Positions 45,821 to 58,076 of a stretch of DNA of 64,000 nt are shown here, one piece after another; position 1 is the stretch's first letter, and each line of letters opens with the position of its first letter. The notes beneath the pieces are model-generated. The model saw nothing but the letters and a program-made list of their open reading frames with translations. It was not told where the DNA came from and made no database searches. The position numbers were made by a program, and so were the translations under genes. This DNA is from Craterostigma plantagineum (lineage: Eukaryota > Streptophyta > Magnoliopsida > Lamiales > Linderniaceae): contig JAPQWV010000332.1 of NCBI GenBank assembly GCA_027422505.1, positions 186,001-250,000 of the forward strand, written 5' to 3'.

Positions 45821-48800
45821 CCCAAATTCGACCCAGAAAAAGACACAACTTACCAGAGATCAAATTCAAATCATCTAGGGACGAATTTAGGGCGAAAAGA
45901 ACAAGGAATTACATCCCGGAGCGCAAGAGACGAAGCAACGATGAAATCACGCCCAATTGATCAGAAAACGAAGATTTATCAAGCAAGCACCAATAATTCG
46001 CCAGTATTCAAGATCATGAGTTCTTCTTCTCTGTTCTCTACAATCTTCGTTGTTCTCTCGTCTATTATGCGTAGCTAAATCCCGTTTGTGTTTGGGATTA
46101 GATGAACGCTAGGATTAGTCGTTCTTAAGACGTATATTATCGTGACTTTGTGTTTTTGACTATTTATCGTTCTATGAATATGTTTCGTCGCTTTAATATG
46201 TCTATGTGTTAAAGTGATCGTGTGGAAAAAACGTTTAGGGCGACAGCTAAACAACGTTTAGGCCGTTCATAGAAGATAGGATTCGAGTATAGGGCGAAAG
46301 CAAATATTCGATCCTCGCCGTTAGTAATTATTGAATTTTAGATCCCCGCGAGCGTTTAGGGCGACAAAAAATTTGCGAGCGGGTAGGAAATTACTGCGAT
46401 TTAGTCAAGATCACGTAGGAACGATTTTATTGTCTTAGTCGATAACGCCTAGCGGGATTCGAATCCCGAGCACATCTTTATTATCTGAAGCTTCGTATCA
46501 GTTTTAAGCGTGTTATTTGAATCTCTAGTTGATTTAGGAGCGATCTGTTAGGTTAAGTCGTCAAACAAATTGCGTATTTTGTTTAGGCTAAATATCGAGT
46601 CGATAGGTCACTACTAGTAATTGATTTATTCCTTGTGTTCGATACTCGTTTACTCACTTTACTGCACTACAAACGATAGGTCCACTGCCTATCGCACGTC
46701 GGTGATAGTAATTAGGTATTCGTTTTAATTATTACTTGTCGCACTTTTCATTCACACACCACGTGTTGATCACTAGTGGAAGATTTATCAACAAAGAACG
46801 TGAAACCGCGAGGCATATTTCAATATTGAAGAAGCAGAATTTGGATAACGTTTCGACCATGAAAATTGTATATAATGCCCGTCAAAAGCTTCGAGAGACA
46901 GAGAAAAATGGTGGAACCCAAATGCAGGTCGCTATGTCTTTCTACACGAAGAAGGCTATATTTTTCAAAGTCGATCAAATAGTACAACCAATGAGTTAGA
47001 AGATTTATTTTTTGCCCACCCAAAGTCGTTGGAGCTATGGCGTGCATTTCCACGTGGTTTTGATGGATGCGACGTATAAAACAAACAGGTACAAAATGCC
47101 TCTCCTTGAAATTGTTGGCGTAACTTCTACAAATATGACATTCTGCATAGCGTTCGTTATGATGCATAAAAAGAAGAGGTCCAACTATAATTGGGCATTG
47201 AATTGTCTTAAGTCGACAATGGATGGATGCACGACTCCACGTGTTATAGTCACAGATAGTGAGTTGGCTTTAATGAAAGCATGCAACGACATTTTTCCAG
47301 AAGCGAAAGGACTACTCTGCAGATGGCATATCTATAGAAGCATTATGAAGAAGTGCATGCCATCAATAACGTCTCCTAATGCATGGAATTCTTCTACAAG
47401 GCATGGACAACACTGATTACGTCTGAAACAGAAGGCGCTTATTTATCCAATTTGGCACAACTTGAAGCAACATTATACGATTTTCCAGGTATTCTTGGAC
47501 TATATTTAAAAATATTAAATTATTATTTGCAAATTATTGTTTAGACTAATTTAAAATGTTTGATTTCAGGTGTACTTACTTATCTCCATAATTATTGGTT
47601 GATACCATATAAGGAGATGTTTGTATCCATTTGGACAGACAGATTTCTTAACTTTGGGAATCACACAACCAACAGAGTGGAGAGCCAACATGCTAAATTG
47701 AAACGATATTTGGAGTCTTCACATTCAGATCTGGTGGCATCATTATCGTTCATTCAACAGGTAATTCAATCTCAACTAACAGCTATTAAAGCAAGTCTTG
47801 AACAAAGCAAGAGTATCGTCAGACATCGATTTAATGCTCATCACTATCAAGAATTGCGTGGCTTTGTTGCAATTCATGCGCTTGATATAATATTCAATGA
47901 GTTTGAACGGTCTAAAGCAGCTGGATTTTTAGCTGAAACTTGTGGGTGTCTGCTTCGTACAAGTCATGGGTTGCCATGTGCCCACGAACAGACAAAATAT
48001 TTCAACAATGGTGAGCCTATTCCACTTGATGCAATCGACAAGTTTTGGAGGAAACTCGACTTGTCACCATGTGCATATCTTGAAGAAGACGAGTTATGTT
48101 GTGATCTTGAGCTACAAATGTTTAAGGCCCAATTAAACAACAATTGAGAACTGGGAAGTCCAGCATGTTGAGGAAGCTGAGAGAGATAATTTCACCAACA
48201 ACGTCATTGGTTTGCGAACCAAAAATTCATACGACTCGTGGACGTCCCTCTATCAAGGGTAAAAGTTTCAAAAACAATTTTATTGATCCACCGGTGCCAA
48301 CACGAGAATCTCCTCAACGTCCCTCGGATCAAATTTTTTCTTCACATCCATACATTCATGAATTTCCGGTTATACTTCATCCGTATATCACCCATGTCCA
48401 AGATGTAAGACCTGACGGAAATTGTGATTTTCGTGTAATCGCTCTTTGTCTTGGTCTTGAAGAGGAAGCATGGCCTATCATTCGGCGCAATTTGGTAGAA
48501 GAGCTAGAAATGTATAAGTTAGAATATGTCGACATGTTTGGTGCTGACGGATGGCTCACTGTCAACAAATCGCTAAATTTTTTTGATTCGGATAGGTGCG
48601 CGCCTTTTGAGCATTGGATGGTATGCCCGATGTAGGCGTCTTGATTGCATCGAAATTTAACGTAATATTGCATGTTATAAGTAATGGAGGCAGCGTGACA
48701 TACTTGCCGCTTCGGTCTGCTCCGCCACCATGGTATCATCATGTTGCCATCGCCATTGGTCATGTTAATGGTAATCATTACGTGAAAGTTTCATTATCTG

Positions 48801-48952
48801 GTGGATATCCGATGCCAACTATCACGCCACATTGGGTCCATTTCAGATATGAATGTGCAGCTGCATGGGCTACTCCATACGGGAATCGTATTAATGATTA
48901 TGAAAAAAATCTGCGTTCTAATTGTAGTGTTAGTAATGTTATATTGGATTGA

Positions 48953-49544
48953 TCTGGTTATTATTTGGTAGTATTTATTTACGTCTATATGAATATTATG
49001 TCTGGACGTACGATCGAGTTATTTATATTTTTCTTAAATAATATTATATATATTACATGTGTGCGAGCACATATATTATATTTTTGTGCATGTATAAATA
49101 CAAATATTTTCCACAGAATTAGAAAAGCTACCTCCCACGTGTAATGTTACACAAACTTCAATATTCACTTCTTTTTATAATGGTGCAACGGTACATGTCA
49201 TAATTACACAATTTTCAATATTTACTTCTTGCTAAATAATGCTTCAGTGGTACGAGGGATTTATATTCCCAAGGACTTTTGCACCCCCTAAAGGGGGTGC
49301 AAATAGTAGTACTGTCTTTTCATTTTCTGTTAACATTTCAATTCATTAAAATGATAAAAAAAAAAAAAAAAGAATAGTTCAAAAGAACTTAAAACGTGTT
49401 TAGGTAATCCGAACTTGAAGAAAACATATCGATAAAACTCTAAACCTATTGAGTTGTACATTCCATTCATCGTAACCAAAACTAGTTTAAGTAATATATC
49501 GAACCTTTTGCATTACCGGTAGATTTCTGGGCCGAATAAGCCCA
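48953..49544. other. Intergenic flank of the MULE-OTU gene
   Basis: AT-rich with no gene recognised. It contains a strong hairpin at 49278-49303 and an A-run at about 49356-49370. A MULE terminal repeat may be present, but I could not pair it with sequence upstream of 44925. Confidence 0.45.
49278..49303. repeat. Perfect hairpin, 11-bp stem
   Basis: TTTGCACCCCC (49278-49288), loop taaa, GGGGGTGCAAA (49293-49303). The role is unknown; it could be a transposon end or a remnant of one. Confidence 0.75.
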
Positions 49545-49826
49545 ATAAGACCGATCAAATCAAATTCATCGTCGTCTTGGCGTGTCATTCCCTCCATAAC
49601 ACACACACCAGAACCCCAACCCTAATATATACCACAACAGCTCCACTCACCATCAGCAATCAATCTCTCAAGAAATCAGATACACGTTTGAGAATATGAG
49701 CTCCACCAACCTCTCAAGGAAGTCATCACCATCACGACGAAATCAAATGACCTATGTCTATTGGAGTGATCCACGAAGCGGCAATGAGCGTGTCGAACCC
49801 AGCGACAAAACAAAAAAGTGTAACTT
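49545..49826 (+). pseudogene. Fragment like the CDT1 5' region (third copy)
   Basis: Phrases parallel the sequence around the pseudogene at 39410-40250: gtcattccctcca, aaccctaatatataccac, ctcaaggaagtcatcaccat, attggagtgatccacgaagcggcaatgagc. The copy at 39.5 kb has the TIR element inserted in it, whereas this one does not. An open frame from about 49696 (MSSTNLSRKSSPSRRNQM) runs through it, but no CDT1 domain follows. Confidence 0.6.
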
Positions 49827-50945
49827 GAGGGTTCGAAAAAATATTTAAACAAAATAATACGAAATATTAGGTCCGTGGTAAAATCTTGATCATGAAGGTA
49901 TCTTATATACATTTCAAATAACATCTTTATTACATACCTGAGAATAAATTGTATATTTTGATTAATGAAAGAGGTGATCAAAGTATACATTGAAATTATA
50001 AGAATCGTATAGTTCGTCGTATAATCGCTAAATTTTTTTTTATGCATATTAGCATATTTATTACATATTGTTGTCATTGACAAAAAAATTGTAACTTAGG
50101 AATCGAAGAATAAATTTAAAAACTAATACTAAGAAACGACTAGTCCATGGTAAAATCGTCAAAATGTCTTATATACGTTTTGCATAAATGTTTATTACAC
50201 AGATGAAAATTAATTTCACATTATAAAATAGAACTTGGAAATATTAATGTGTCTTATATGTGCTTTTCATAACACAGATGTTACATATATAAGAAGAAAT
50301 TACATATTGTATTAGTAACATAACAAGAAATTATAACTTGAAAAAGTCAAAAAATGCGAACAAACATATTTATTATATATATTAGAAGAAAAATTTACAA
50401 TATAATGAACCATGTTTTGGTTAAAAAATATGTTAAAATAAATACTTGACAAACCTCACGTCCATGATAATATATTTAAAATGTTTTATATGAGAGTTTC
50501 ATAAAAGAATATTTTATAAAATATAATTTAGATTTTTATAATGACTTTGATGCATATATATTGAAATAACTGTCTATCATACCAGTAGATAAATCAAAAT
50601 ATTTTTTTTACGAAATGAGAGTTTAGTATATCAAAAAAGATACATGACTAATTAATAAAATGTAAATATACGTCTTTTATTTTTAATTATTTACAGTAAA
50701 AAATCATTGTTAGATATGGTAATCATTTTTAAAATAAACTTATTGTTAATGTATTACACATATAATTTGTCGTAAAAATATTAAATAAAGGTACAATATT
50801 ATAGAAAGATATATATTACTAAATTAATTTATTAAATTATCAAACAATTTATATTAAAATTAATATTATTACTAAATTTAATTCCTTTCCTTATTTATAG
50901 CTGATTCTTGGATAATTGAAATTTCAAATATTAATAGATTTTGAT
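49827..50945. repeat. AT-rich stretch with degenerate tandem repeats
   Basis: Diverged units about 250-300 bp apart share phrases like tccatggtaaaatc followed by atgtcttatatac and a run ending ttattacac. No coding sequence. Confidence 0.5.
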
Positions 50946-50953
50946 AATTTAAT

Positions 50954-51360
50954 TAGTCCTGTCAAATGGCCAACGGCCCGGGGGCCAGCCGCCCGCCGCC
51001 AAAGTGGGAGGACGGACTGCCCCAAGCCCTCCAGTGAGCAGGCCTAGGCGGGCACGCCCGCGTGGACAACGGGCAGGCCCGCCAAGTTTATAATTTATTT
51101 ATTTTAAAACATTGATAGATAAATAATTATATGTGTTTTTATATGTTTTGAGCTTCGATTTTTAATTCAATCAAATTTAGTAACTTAAATTAATTGTTAT
51201 TAAAGAGATTAAATTTGATTAGGAGTAATTTCGAGCTTAAATAATTTTTTTATATTTTTTTCATTTTTTATTTATATTTTGAATGGGCCGGACCCTCCAA
51301 TGGCGGGCTTTGGCGGGCTATGGGCGCCGGTCTACCTGATGACCCTTTTTTACATCTCTA
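50954..51360. mobile_element. Non-autonomous hAT element, 407 bp
   Basis: Exact 8-bp duplication aatttaat at 50946-50953 and 51361-51368. Ends tagtcctgtcaaatggc and, reverse-complemented, tagagatgtaaaaaaggg. GC-rich subterminal gggccggc-type repeats recall the element at 6758-7615, though the two are not close. Confidence 0.88.
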
Positions 51361-51419
51361 AATTTAATTGGAATGAAACCTTTGGTAATAGTTATAATAT
51401 TTTAAAAATACAGCCCTAA

Positions 51420-51936
51420 GGTCATCTCCAACCGAAAAACCTATTCTCAAACCCAAACACATTCTCAAACTCAAAATGCAGTAATCATTCTCCAACCATT
51501 AAACTCATTCTCAAACTCAAAAGAATATTCCTAAAATATTCTCTTTCACATCAACTTTTATTAATTTTCAATATTACCCACATAAATTACAATTTAACAA
51601 ATTAGACCAAACGACAAATTAAAATATTATTTAAGTATTTATAAAATAACATAAGTATTTAATTACAATTATAAACATCATTAACCTATTATATAAAGAA
51701 TGAAGTAAATTTAAGACAATAAAAATGAAAAAGTTTTGTACTAAAATTAAATCAATAATTTAATATGAGTCTTTTTTATAGGAGTTAAAGAGTTATTGGG
51801 TGATGAACAGTACAAACCCATATTTGGGTTTTATGTCTCGGAATTAGGTAAAAACTCATTATGAGTATTGGAATAGGTGTCGATTGGACTGAAATACCTA
51901 TTTTACATCCTAGTTTAGGGTTCGCTGGAGATGGCC
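51420..51936. mobile_element. Harbinger-like non-autonomous element C, 517 bp
   Basis: Starts GGTCATCTCCAACCG and ends CTGGAGATGGCC with TAA at 51417-51419 and 51937-51939. It is the same family as elements A and B at 27790-29121 (attctcaaactcaaaatgcagtaat in pieces). Confidence 0.85.
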
Positions 51937-52018
51937 TAAGAGGACAATCTAGGCTTCTATTATTCTAATCTTCTCTTTCTCCACACAAATCTTCTAAAAA
52001 AAGGGTTATTTTAATAGA

Positions 52019-52561
52019 AGGGAGCGTCCTCCTATTTTATTAAACAAAAGGGAGTGGACCGAAAGTTACCAAAATACCTCAACTTAAATAGCAATTTATT
52101 CGAGTAAATCAAAAGTTCGAATTAATTCGAATAAATATTTTTTAATCCGAATTTATTCGAATTAACCAATTCGAGTTAAAAAAAAACTTGAATTGAAAAA
52201 TATTTATTTGAATTTTTAATTCGATTTTTTTTATTCGAATAAATGCTATTTTCTATCCGAATGTTATACGAATCACTCAAATAGTTCGGCGAATAAACCG
52301 TTTTCTGTTCGAAAACGTCGATTTCAGGCTCAAAAAACACAAAAATTCATCCAGATTTGGGATAATATTTTTAATAATTACGAACCCATCGATTAACATC
52401 TCATTTCGACATGAATTTCAGTCGAGCGGAACAAAATGATAATAAAACATTTTGATTTTTTTTTAAAACACTGAATCCCTTTTTCTTAATTAGAAAACCA
52501 TACAATCCATTTTTTTTTTTAATTTCACGCATAAGTAATCATATTTAACAAAAATCTCCCT
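52019..52561 (-). mobile_element. TIR element, copy 2, next to the CDT1 start codon
   Basis: Ends AGGGAGCG and, reverse-complemented, AGGGAGAT. The middle is rich in attcgaat palindromes. It matches 39585-40080 inverted. Its right end is 14 bp before the CDT1 ATG, so it must supply much of the promoter or 5' UTR as the locus now stands. Confidence 0.7.
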
Positions 52562-52575
52562 AAAAAACCCTATCA

Positions 52576-54854
52576 ATGTCGACGCCATCAACCACCGCCC
52601 TTGTAGCGCCCGCCGCCGGGGGGTCGGTCGACCTCCCTATGATTCCGTCGCTGATTGAACCTCGAACTGGACAACAAAACGACGACGCGGTTGAGCGTGT
52701 GGTGGAGAGCAAGAAAAAGATTCTGATGATTGGTGGCGATGCTGACAAACTTCCGCAAAAGTAGGTGTTTTTCCTTCTGTTTTATTGGGTTTATATTATT
52801 TGCCGGTCTCAGTGTGTAATATCTGTTTTGACGATGATAATTTGGCTCCTAATTGAAGATCGATCGGGATAGAATATCACTCGATTTGCTCATTAGATCG
52901 GTTATATCAGTTGTTTACTTGGAGGAAAATGAACACAGAAACAGAGGTCTAGTAGTAGGGTTTTGGTTTTTTCAACTTCAGCTGACTGGCTTTTCTTTGT
53001 TTGTACCTATCAAATCGTAGAAGTGGCTTTAATTGTTGGGCCTTATGTCCTGTCAAGATCTCATATGAATTATTTTGTCGTGGAATTCAGGTACGAGTTA
53101 TTGGATACATTCTTCAACAGCTTGGATAGCTCAATCAGATTGTTGCAGCTCAGAAGAAAGCCCACAACTTTCAGTAACATCGCCGACCAAGTAAAGATAT
53201 TAACAGAAAGGTTCGAATCATCTCCTCTGGATATATATGATGATGGTGCTTTTCTGTTGACATCGTCTTCAAATGTTATTTTCTGTTTCAGGAGGTTTTT
53301 GCAGAGCCATTTAGCTCAGTTGAAATATATCTTTCCCGAGGCAATCGTGATAAAGAGAATCCTTCGACGCGAAGAGCACACTCGTTGCATGGTGCCTGAT
53401 CTTTCTATTCAGCTAGACCTCGAAGCAATTAAGGATATCAGAAGTAAGAAGAAATCGTGTAACCACTCTAAGCTTAGGGAAGTTTTCCACGAACGATTGT
53501 TGGGTTTCGTAAAATCTCACCCCGAGGTACTTACTGATCCTCATTCCTCATTCGAGCTCACACTTTCAATTTATCCATGTTCAGCGTACATTCTTCGCTA
53601 ATCTTGAAATTTGTATTAGTTCTATTTGACTAGTAAAGATATTAACACAAATTCTGAATTTGTAATTCAGGGAGATGAGGTGCCTGAAAAAGCATTGCCT
53701 GAATTATTCAATCATTCTAAGCATATCCTAGACGAAAGTTCATCTGGACCGTCCAATGGCAGTTCAACTTCTGAATCCTTGCAAACAGCTTCCTCACAAT
53801 CACATTTCCCTCAATCCTTCAAAAGAAGCTTCTCACTGCTACATCCCAAAAGTTCATGCCAGCCCATTACTTCCACTAATGAATCTGTTTGTTGTGCTAT
53901 CTCAACTCCGTCGAAACCTGTGACTTGTATAGAGGATGATCAAAGCACTGCTAGGCTGCTGAAAACTCCTGTCGAACTCGCTTCCACGCCGGCGAAGCTT
54001 ATGGCAGTGCTCAACACACCCAATAGATGTGACAAGAAAAGGGATGATGATGATCTTCGAACATCCCCTAAAAAGTTACCGAGGCGGCGGCCACCTACTA
54101 ATCGCCCCTTGAAGTTCGATACCCCCGTGAGCAGAAAGAGAGCCTCTTCATCTGATGGAGATATTTATGAAATCCTCGATGAGTATCTCGTGCGATCTGT
54201 AAGCCCAAATTGAAACTCTGACTTCTCCTCAAACGCCATTTGCAAATTTCAAAGGTGTTGTCTTTTTACTGCAGATACAAGAAAAGGAGAGGATGGCTGT
54301 AATGGAGCAAGATCCAGCGTTCTCACAAGCAAAGAATCGTCATAAGATGATCTCGACTTTGCCTAAGATGTTCGACACGATTCGCTTTTTCCTTCAATCG
54401 ATCAGGCGCACTGTTTTGCCTAAAGAGGAGCTGCTAGAGGCAATGATAACTGGGAATTCAGTAATTAGGGACAGAAGTAACCCCTTCTTTCCTTATTGTC
54501 TTATGTAGTTTAATGCTTTCGGATTACCCATATCGTCCAATTATTTTATTTTTACAGATGAAGTTGTGGAGGGACTGAAGTTACTGCAAGAAATCGTCCC
54601 TGAGTGGATCTATGAGAAGTCGGCGTCTAGCGGAAAAGTCCTTGTATGGTAAGTAAACCTTCTGCCTTTAGAGTTGAAATGCGCCTTCTCAGTTCATTTA
54701 AACTGAATTCTTGATGCATAGAAATGGGCACATATCAGTTGTGATGTGAATTATGTCTATATCTTCTCATTCATATGTGCTTTATTATGTGAACAGTGTG
54801 AATAACGACTCGAGCCCTGAACTCATACGCAAGAGAATAGCAGAGGCAAAGTGA
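52576..54854 (+). CDS. CDT1: CDT1-like DNA replication licensing factor, 472 aa
   Basis: Seven exons keep one frame: 52576-52760, 53091-53210, 53292-53526, 53671-54198, 54275-54476, 54558-54648 and 54797-54854, all GT-AG. The geminin/MCM-binding winged helix shows YELLDTFFNSLDSSIRLLQL, HLAQLKYIFPEAI and PDLSIQLDLEAI (about residues 62-170). A Ser/Thr/Pro-rich linker follows, then the C-terminal winged helix with IYEKSASSGKVLVC and SSPELIRKRIAEAK. CDT1 loads the MCM helicase onto origins with ORC and CDC6 in G1. The protein is shorter than Arabidopsis CDT1a, mainly at the N-terminus, and the start sits beside a transposable element, so the annotated ATG could be a replacement. Confidence 0.9.
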
Positions 54855-55872
54855 TTGATTATTGTTCACCATAATTACCTTTTTGTTAGAGATTTATTAA
54901 TCATTTGGCAAAATCGATACGAGCTTGTAATTATGCTTAAGTTCGAGTTTGCTTTCTGCTAAGTCATCACTTGTCCGTTTTTATTTGATCGAAAATACTA
55001 CTATCCTCTCAAGTAAAATGATTACTGTAGTATCGTTTTCCACTGCAGGTCAATAATAACTGAAAGAACATGTTTGGTGAAATATGTATGATTAGATATG
55101 TTAACTATATTCAGTGAATTGACTGTTGATGCATGAAATATATTTGTGTGATGTATTAAAGGAATTTTCTTTTTGAGATAACCATTAATTGATGTGTGTT
55201 AGGGAGTCGTTGATGCTTGATTCAAATAATTGATGATATACCATCGGCGTAAATATTGGAAACTGCGACTTTTGAATTTTATGTAATACTATTTACTAAA
55301 CAACAAAAAAATCTGTCCGAATTCAAATACTGTCAAAATTGCGGGGTATGTTCATTGGCGTAACCTTTTTAGTGAATTTTATATTAGAATAAGAATGTAG
55401 ATGTGCTATAACTCTATCAATGAATCTTATATTGGTAATGAATTTTAATGTAATTTAAAAATTTGATTTTTTAGGCTTAGTCCGTAGCCTTCTACCAATT
55501 TACTTCTCTAACTCTATTCCTTTCAGATAATACAAGTGCGGGAGGAGAATATCAGAAAACAAAAACGGAACACCACATGTAATTAGGCTTGGGGGGTAAT
55601 TTTCTCCCCATCCCTGCAGGGATTTTCGGAGTTTCTTTCCCCACGGGGAATCCCACCCCGCAGTACCCGCAGTACTGATATATAAAAATTTTATTTTTTG
55701 GATATATATAGTTAAAGTACTAACAAAAAGGAAATTCTTTGAGTAAATCACAAGATATAAATTAACTGAAGCGTTATCTTGGAAACATCAAAGTCCCATG
55801 CAATAATAGTAATAATAAATATAACAATAATCGCGAGCGTGTACGTTAATATATTAAATAAAGGTTCGTGCA
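54855..55872. other. CDT1 3' flank and intergenic sequence
   Basis: No gene recognised. A GC-rich patch at 55585-55672 with palindromic ccctgcaggg and ccccacgggg recalls the end of a hAT-type element, but its partner was not found. Confidence 0.45.
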
Positions 55873-57063
55873 AGTACGTCAAGTAATAATTAAAACGAAT
55901 ATGTTACTAGCACCACATGCGATAGGCAATCTACCTATCGTTTGTAAAATACCTATAGCGAATATCTGAGTATCGAACCCGGGGAATAAATTGAGTACTA
56001 GTAATAACCTATCATTTGATATTAAGCCTAAATATTTTTTTGTATTTTAATTTATGAATTAAATCCAACAATAAAACCTAACAAAACCACAAGCTTTAAA
56101 CACAACTTAAAATATTCAAAATAACTCTTTCATATAAAACGGATGTGCTCGGGATTTCGAATCCCGCTAGGTATTATTGACGAAGCCGTAAATTATCCTT
56201 AACACAAAAATAATGACTAAGTCGTGGTAATTCCTGCTCACGCTCGATTTTGTTGTTGCCCTAGACGGTTGTGAGAATATATAATATATATTATATATAT
56301 ACATATATATATATATATTATTTACCTAAAACGAGGGTCGATTATTTGCTGTCGCGCTATAATCGAATTCCTATCATTTTATGAACGACCTAAACGTTTT
56401 TCTAGCTGTCGCCCTAAAACGATATTACCACGAAATCACTTCAACACATAGACATATCAAAGCGATATTCAAATCAACACATATACATATTGAATTGAAG
56501 AATGAAATCATAAATGGTAAATAGCCATATTGTATGTTCACGAATAATGTTTCTCCTGACCTGTGCGTCGGGCTTCTCCCTTGTGGAGCATCAGTCCGAT
56601 GAAGACAAAATCCAAAAGTCAAAGACCAGGTTAAAGTGATGAGTATCATAGATTTAGCCTAATCGATATTTCTATTATAGGTTCTTTAATTCTTGATCGT
56701 ACATTATGGTGTTCTGTTTTCTGTCGGTTTTTTGTCCCTTGTGGGCCCTTTTCTCCCCATGTGGGAGTGTTGTTCCCCTTGTGGGATTGTTTGTGCTCTT
56801 ATGTGAGTCTTTGTTCTCCCGGTTGACGATGTACCGGTGAGACCCCTTGGGCTATTTAGCCCTGTATCTTTGTTATTAATGCAAGCTATCGTTTCGAAAA
56901 AAAACGAATAATTTACGTCCAACAACGATTTTACCTAGCGTTCATTTCATCCCAAGCACATAGAAAAATTAGCTACTCATACGAAATATTAATACGAAGG
57001 GAAGCGTAAATAACAAAGAAAAAGAAAACATATTTCTTCCCTGAATTTCGCCTTCGGGTTAAT
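55873..57063 (-). repeat. LTR debris related to 46040-46745, with a LINE insertion
   Basis: Read on the minus strand, the order of shared phrases is the same as in the LTR at 45430-46745: tatgtctatgtgttgaagtgat, gcgacagctagaaaaacgttta, gatgtgctcgggat (plus sense), acgataggta. It lacks the palindrome array and TATA part. No polypurine tract or primer-binding site adjoins it. A LINE fragment occupies 56549-56903. Confidence 0.7.
56549..56903 (+). mobile_element. 5'-truncated LINE fragment with poly(A)
   Basis: Ends in a short A-run after ttattaatgcaagctatcgtttcg, typical of plant L1 3' ends. It is flanked by acgaataat at 56540-56548 and 56904-56912. About 355 bp remain, without recognisable reverse transcriptase. 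Confidence 0.78.
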
Positions 57064-57599
57064 ATTTCTTTGAGGACTTTTGTCGAGCATGTGGTGGACG
57101 AGTTGGAAATGCTCACGGCAACCACTTGGCTACCCCTTCTTTGGCTCCTAACACGCACGCAGTCCAATCGTAGTCCAAAGGATAGCGTATTACCTCGCTC
57201 GTTACTGCTTCGCCGCGACCGTTGTATGCTGCTGATGATCCCGTTCGCTGTCCCGCTCAACGCACGACTTGGTTTGATGATTTGTGATGCTTCCCTTTTA
57301 ATTCCGCTGTGATGGCGTATGAGTTTGGAGAGGTGTGTGCTGTGTTGGCTGAGGGCACTACGTCCTTGGTGAGGTGCCTCCTTGAGGTGGGTGCTTGAGA
57401 GGTTAACGTGTTGTGTTAGTGGTTGAGAGCTTGATGTTTGATGGTGAACTTGAGTAGAGAGTGTTGGCCGATTTCCACTTTCTTCGACCTCCTTGTTGAT
57501 AAGCTTGTTGTAACGCACTCTCGCCTCGCAAAGATCCATGAACAGTAAACCCGAAAAATTCAATTGAGTCGAAAAGAAAAATATTCGAAGATTGTGCAA
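57064..57599. other. Unclassified sequence, probably retroelement-derived
   Basis: A long open frame exists on the minus strand (56973-57605, about 210 aa), Ser/Thr/Gln-rich, without any domain I recognise. It lies between two LTR fragments and is more likely untranslated retroelement sequence than a gene. Confidence 0.4.
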
Positions 57600-58076
57600 A
57601 CACAATTTCCTTAAAACAGATTCGCTCCCTCACTTATGTGCTAGAGGTTTTAACGAGCGTCTATTTCCCAGGATACTTCGAAAAACACAGCGTTCGTTTA
57701 GCACAAAACGACATCGACTGCGAACGGAACAAGAGCTATAGCAGAACCAATTTTTGAGAGATATTAGTATTTTTTTTCTTTTATTTCTTATGTGCTTTTT
57801 CATTAGAATTAATGGCCTATTTATATCCAAAAAATTGTAATAAAAATATTTTTTTTAATTAATGACATAATGTTTGAGTGGTTTTAACCAATTCCAAAAT
57901 CAAAGCCATGGAATTGATGAGTGGTTAGCCACTACATGGGCCTTCTAGAAGTTGGGCCTTCTAGAAGTCGGACCGTTATTGAGCCGGTTCGAAGCTCAAT
58001 AGAATTTAATTTCGGAGCCCAATTCCTCATTCACATAAAAATTTATAAAATCAACTATAATATAAATTTTCTAACA
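57600..58076 (-). repeat. 3' LTR of a minus-strand Copia element (partial)
   Basis: On the minus strand it starts TGTTAGAAAATTT right after a polypurine tract and has a TATA-like gatataaatagg near 57815. The U5 end is not defined; 57600 is an estimate. Confidence 0.65.

Larger units (their letters stand above)
45430..46745 (+). mobile_element. LTR insertion (probably solo LTR) in the MULE-OTU gene
   Basis: A 1.3-kb block of non-MULE sequence separates two adjoining parts of the transposase frame. Its right half (46040-46745) matches, inverted, the LTR debris at 55873-57063: cgctttaatatgtctatgtgtt, aaacgtttagg, gattcgaatcccgagcacat, acgataggt. It has a TATA box at 45811 and no internal gene. 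Exact ends are unclear; cgttt/ctttt is only a possible target duplication. Confidence 0.72.
44925..48952 (+). pseudogene. Mutator-like transposase fused to an OTU cysteine protease domain
   Basis: The N-terminal FAR1-like region is at 44925-45420 (VFKSRQHLIDWVQ, KLFVIYGVHNHEPALDLEGH). After an LTR insertion it resumes at about 46747 (QNLDNVSTMKIVYNARQKL). The MULE transposase core follows: DATYKTNRYKMPLLEIVGVT, VIVTDSELALM and RVESQHAKLKRYL supply Asp, Asp and Glu. A SWIM zinc motif (CGCLLRTSHGLPCAHE) lies near 47940. The C-terminus is OTU-like: VRPDGNCDFRVIALCLG with the Cys at 48425, and VNGNHYVKV with a His near 48776. Frameshifts near 45275, 47055, 48130 and 48630 plus the insertion make it inactive. 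MULE-OTU fusions are known in plants, often misannotated as PKS-NRPS-like. Confidence 0.87.

Noticed and set aside
45494..46078. Open frames on both strands through the palindrome array
   Set aside because: The repeats keep several frames open; products are Arg/Asp-rich without domains and the region is an LTR.
44925..48952. Host FAR1/FHY3 light-signalling gene
   Set aside because: The N-terminus and core are shared with FAR1, but the OTU C-terminus, frameshifts and interruption fit a Mutator-like transposon gene.
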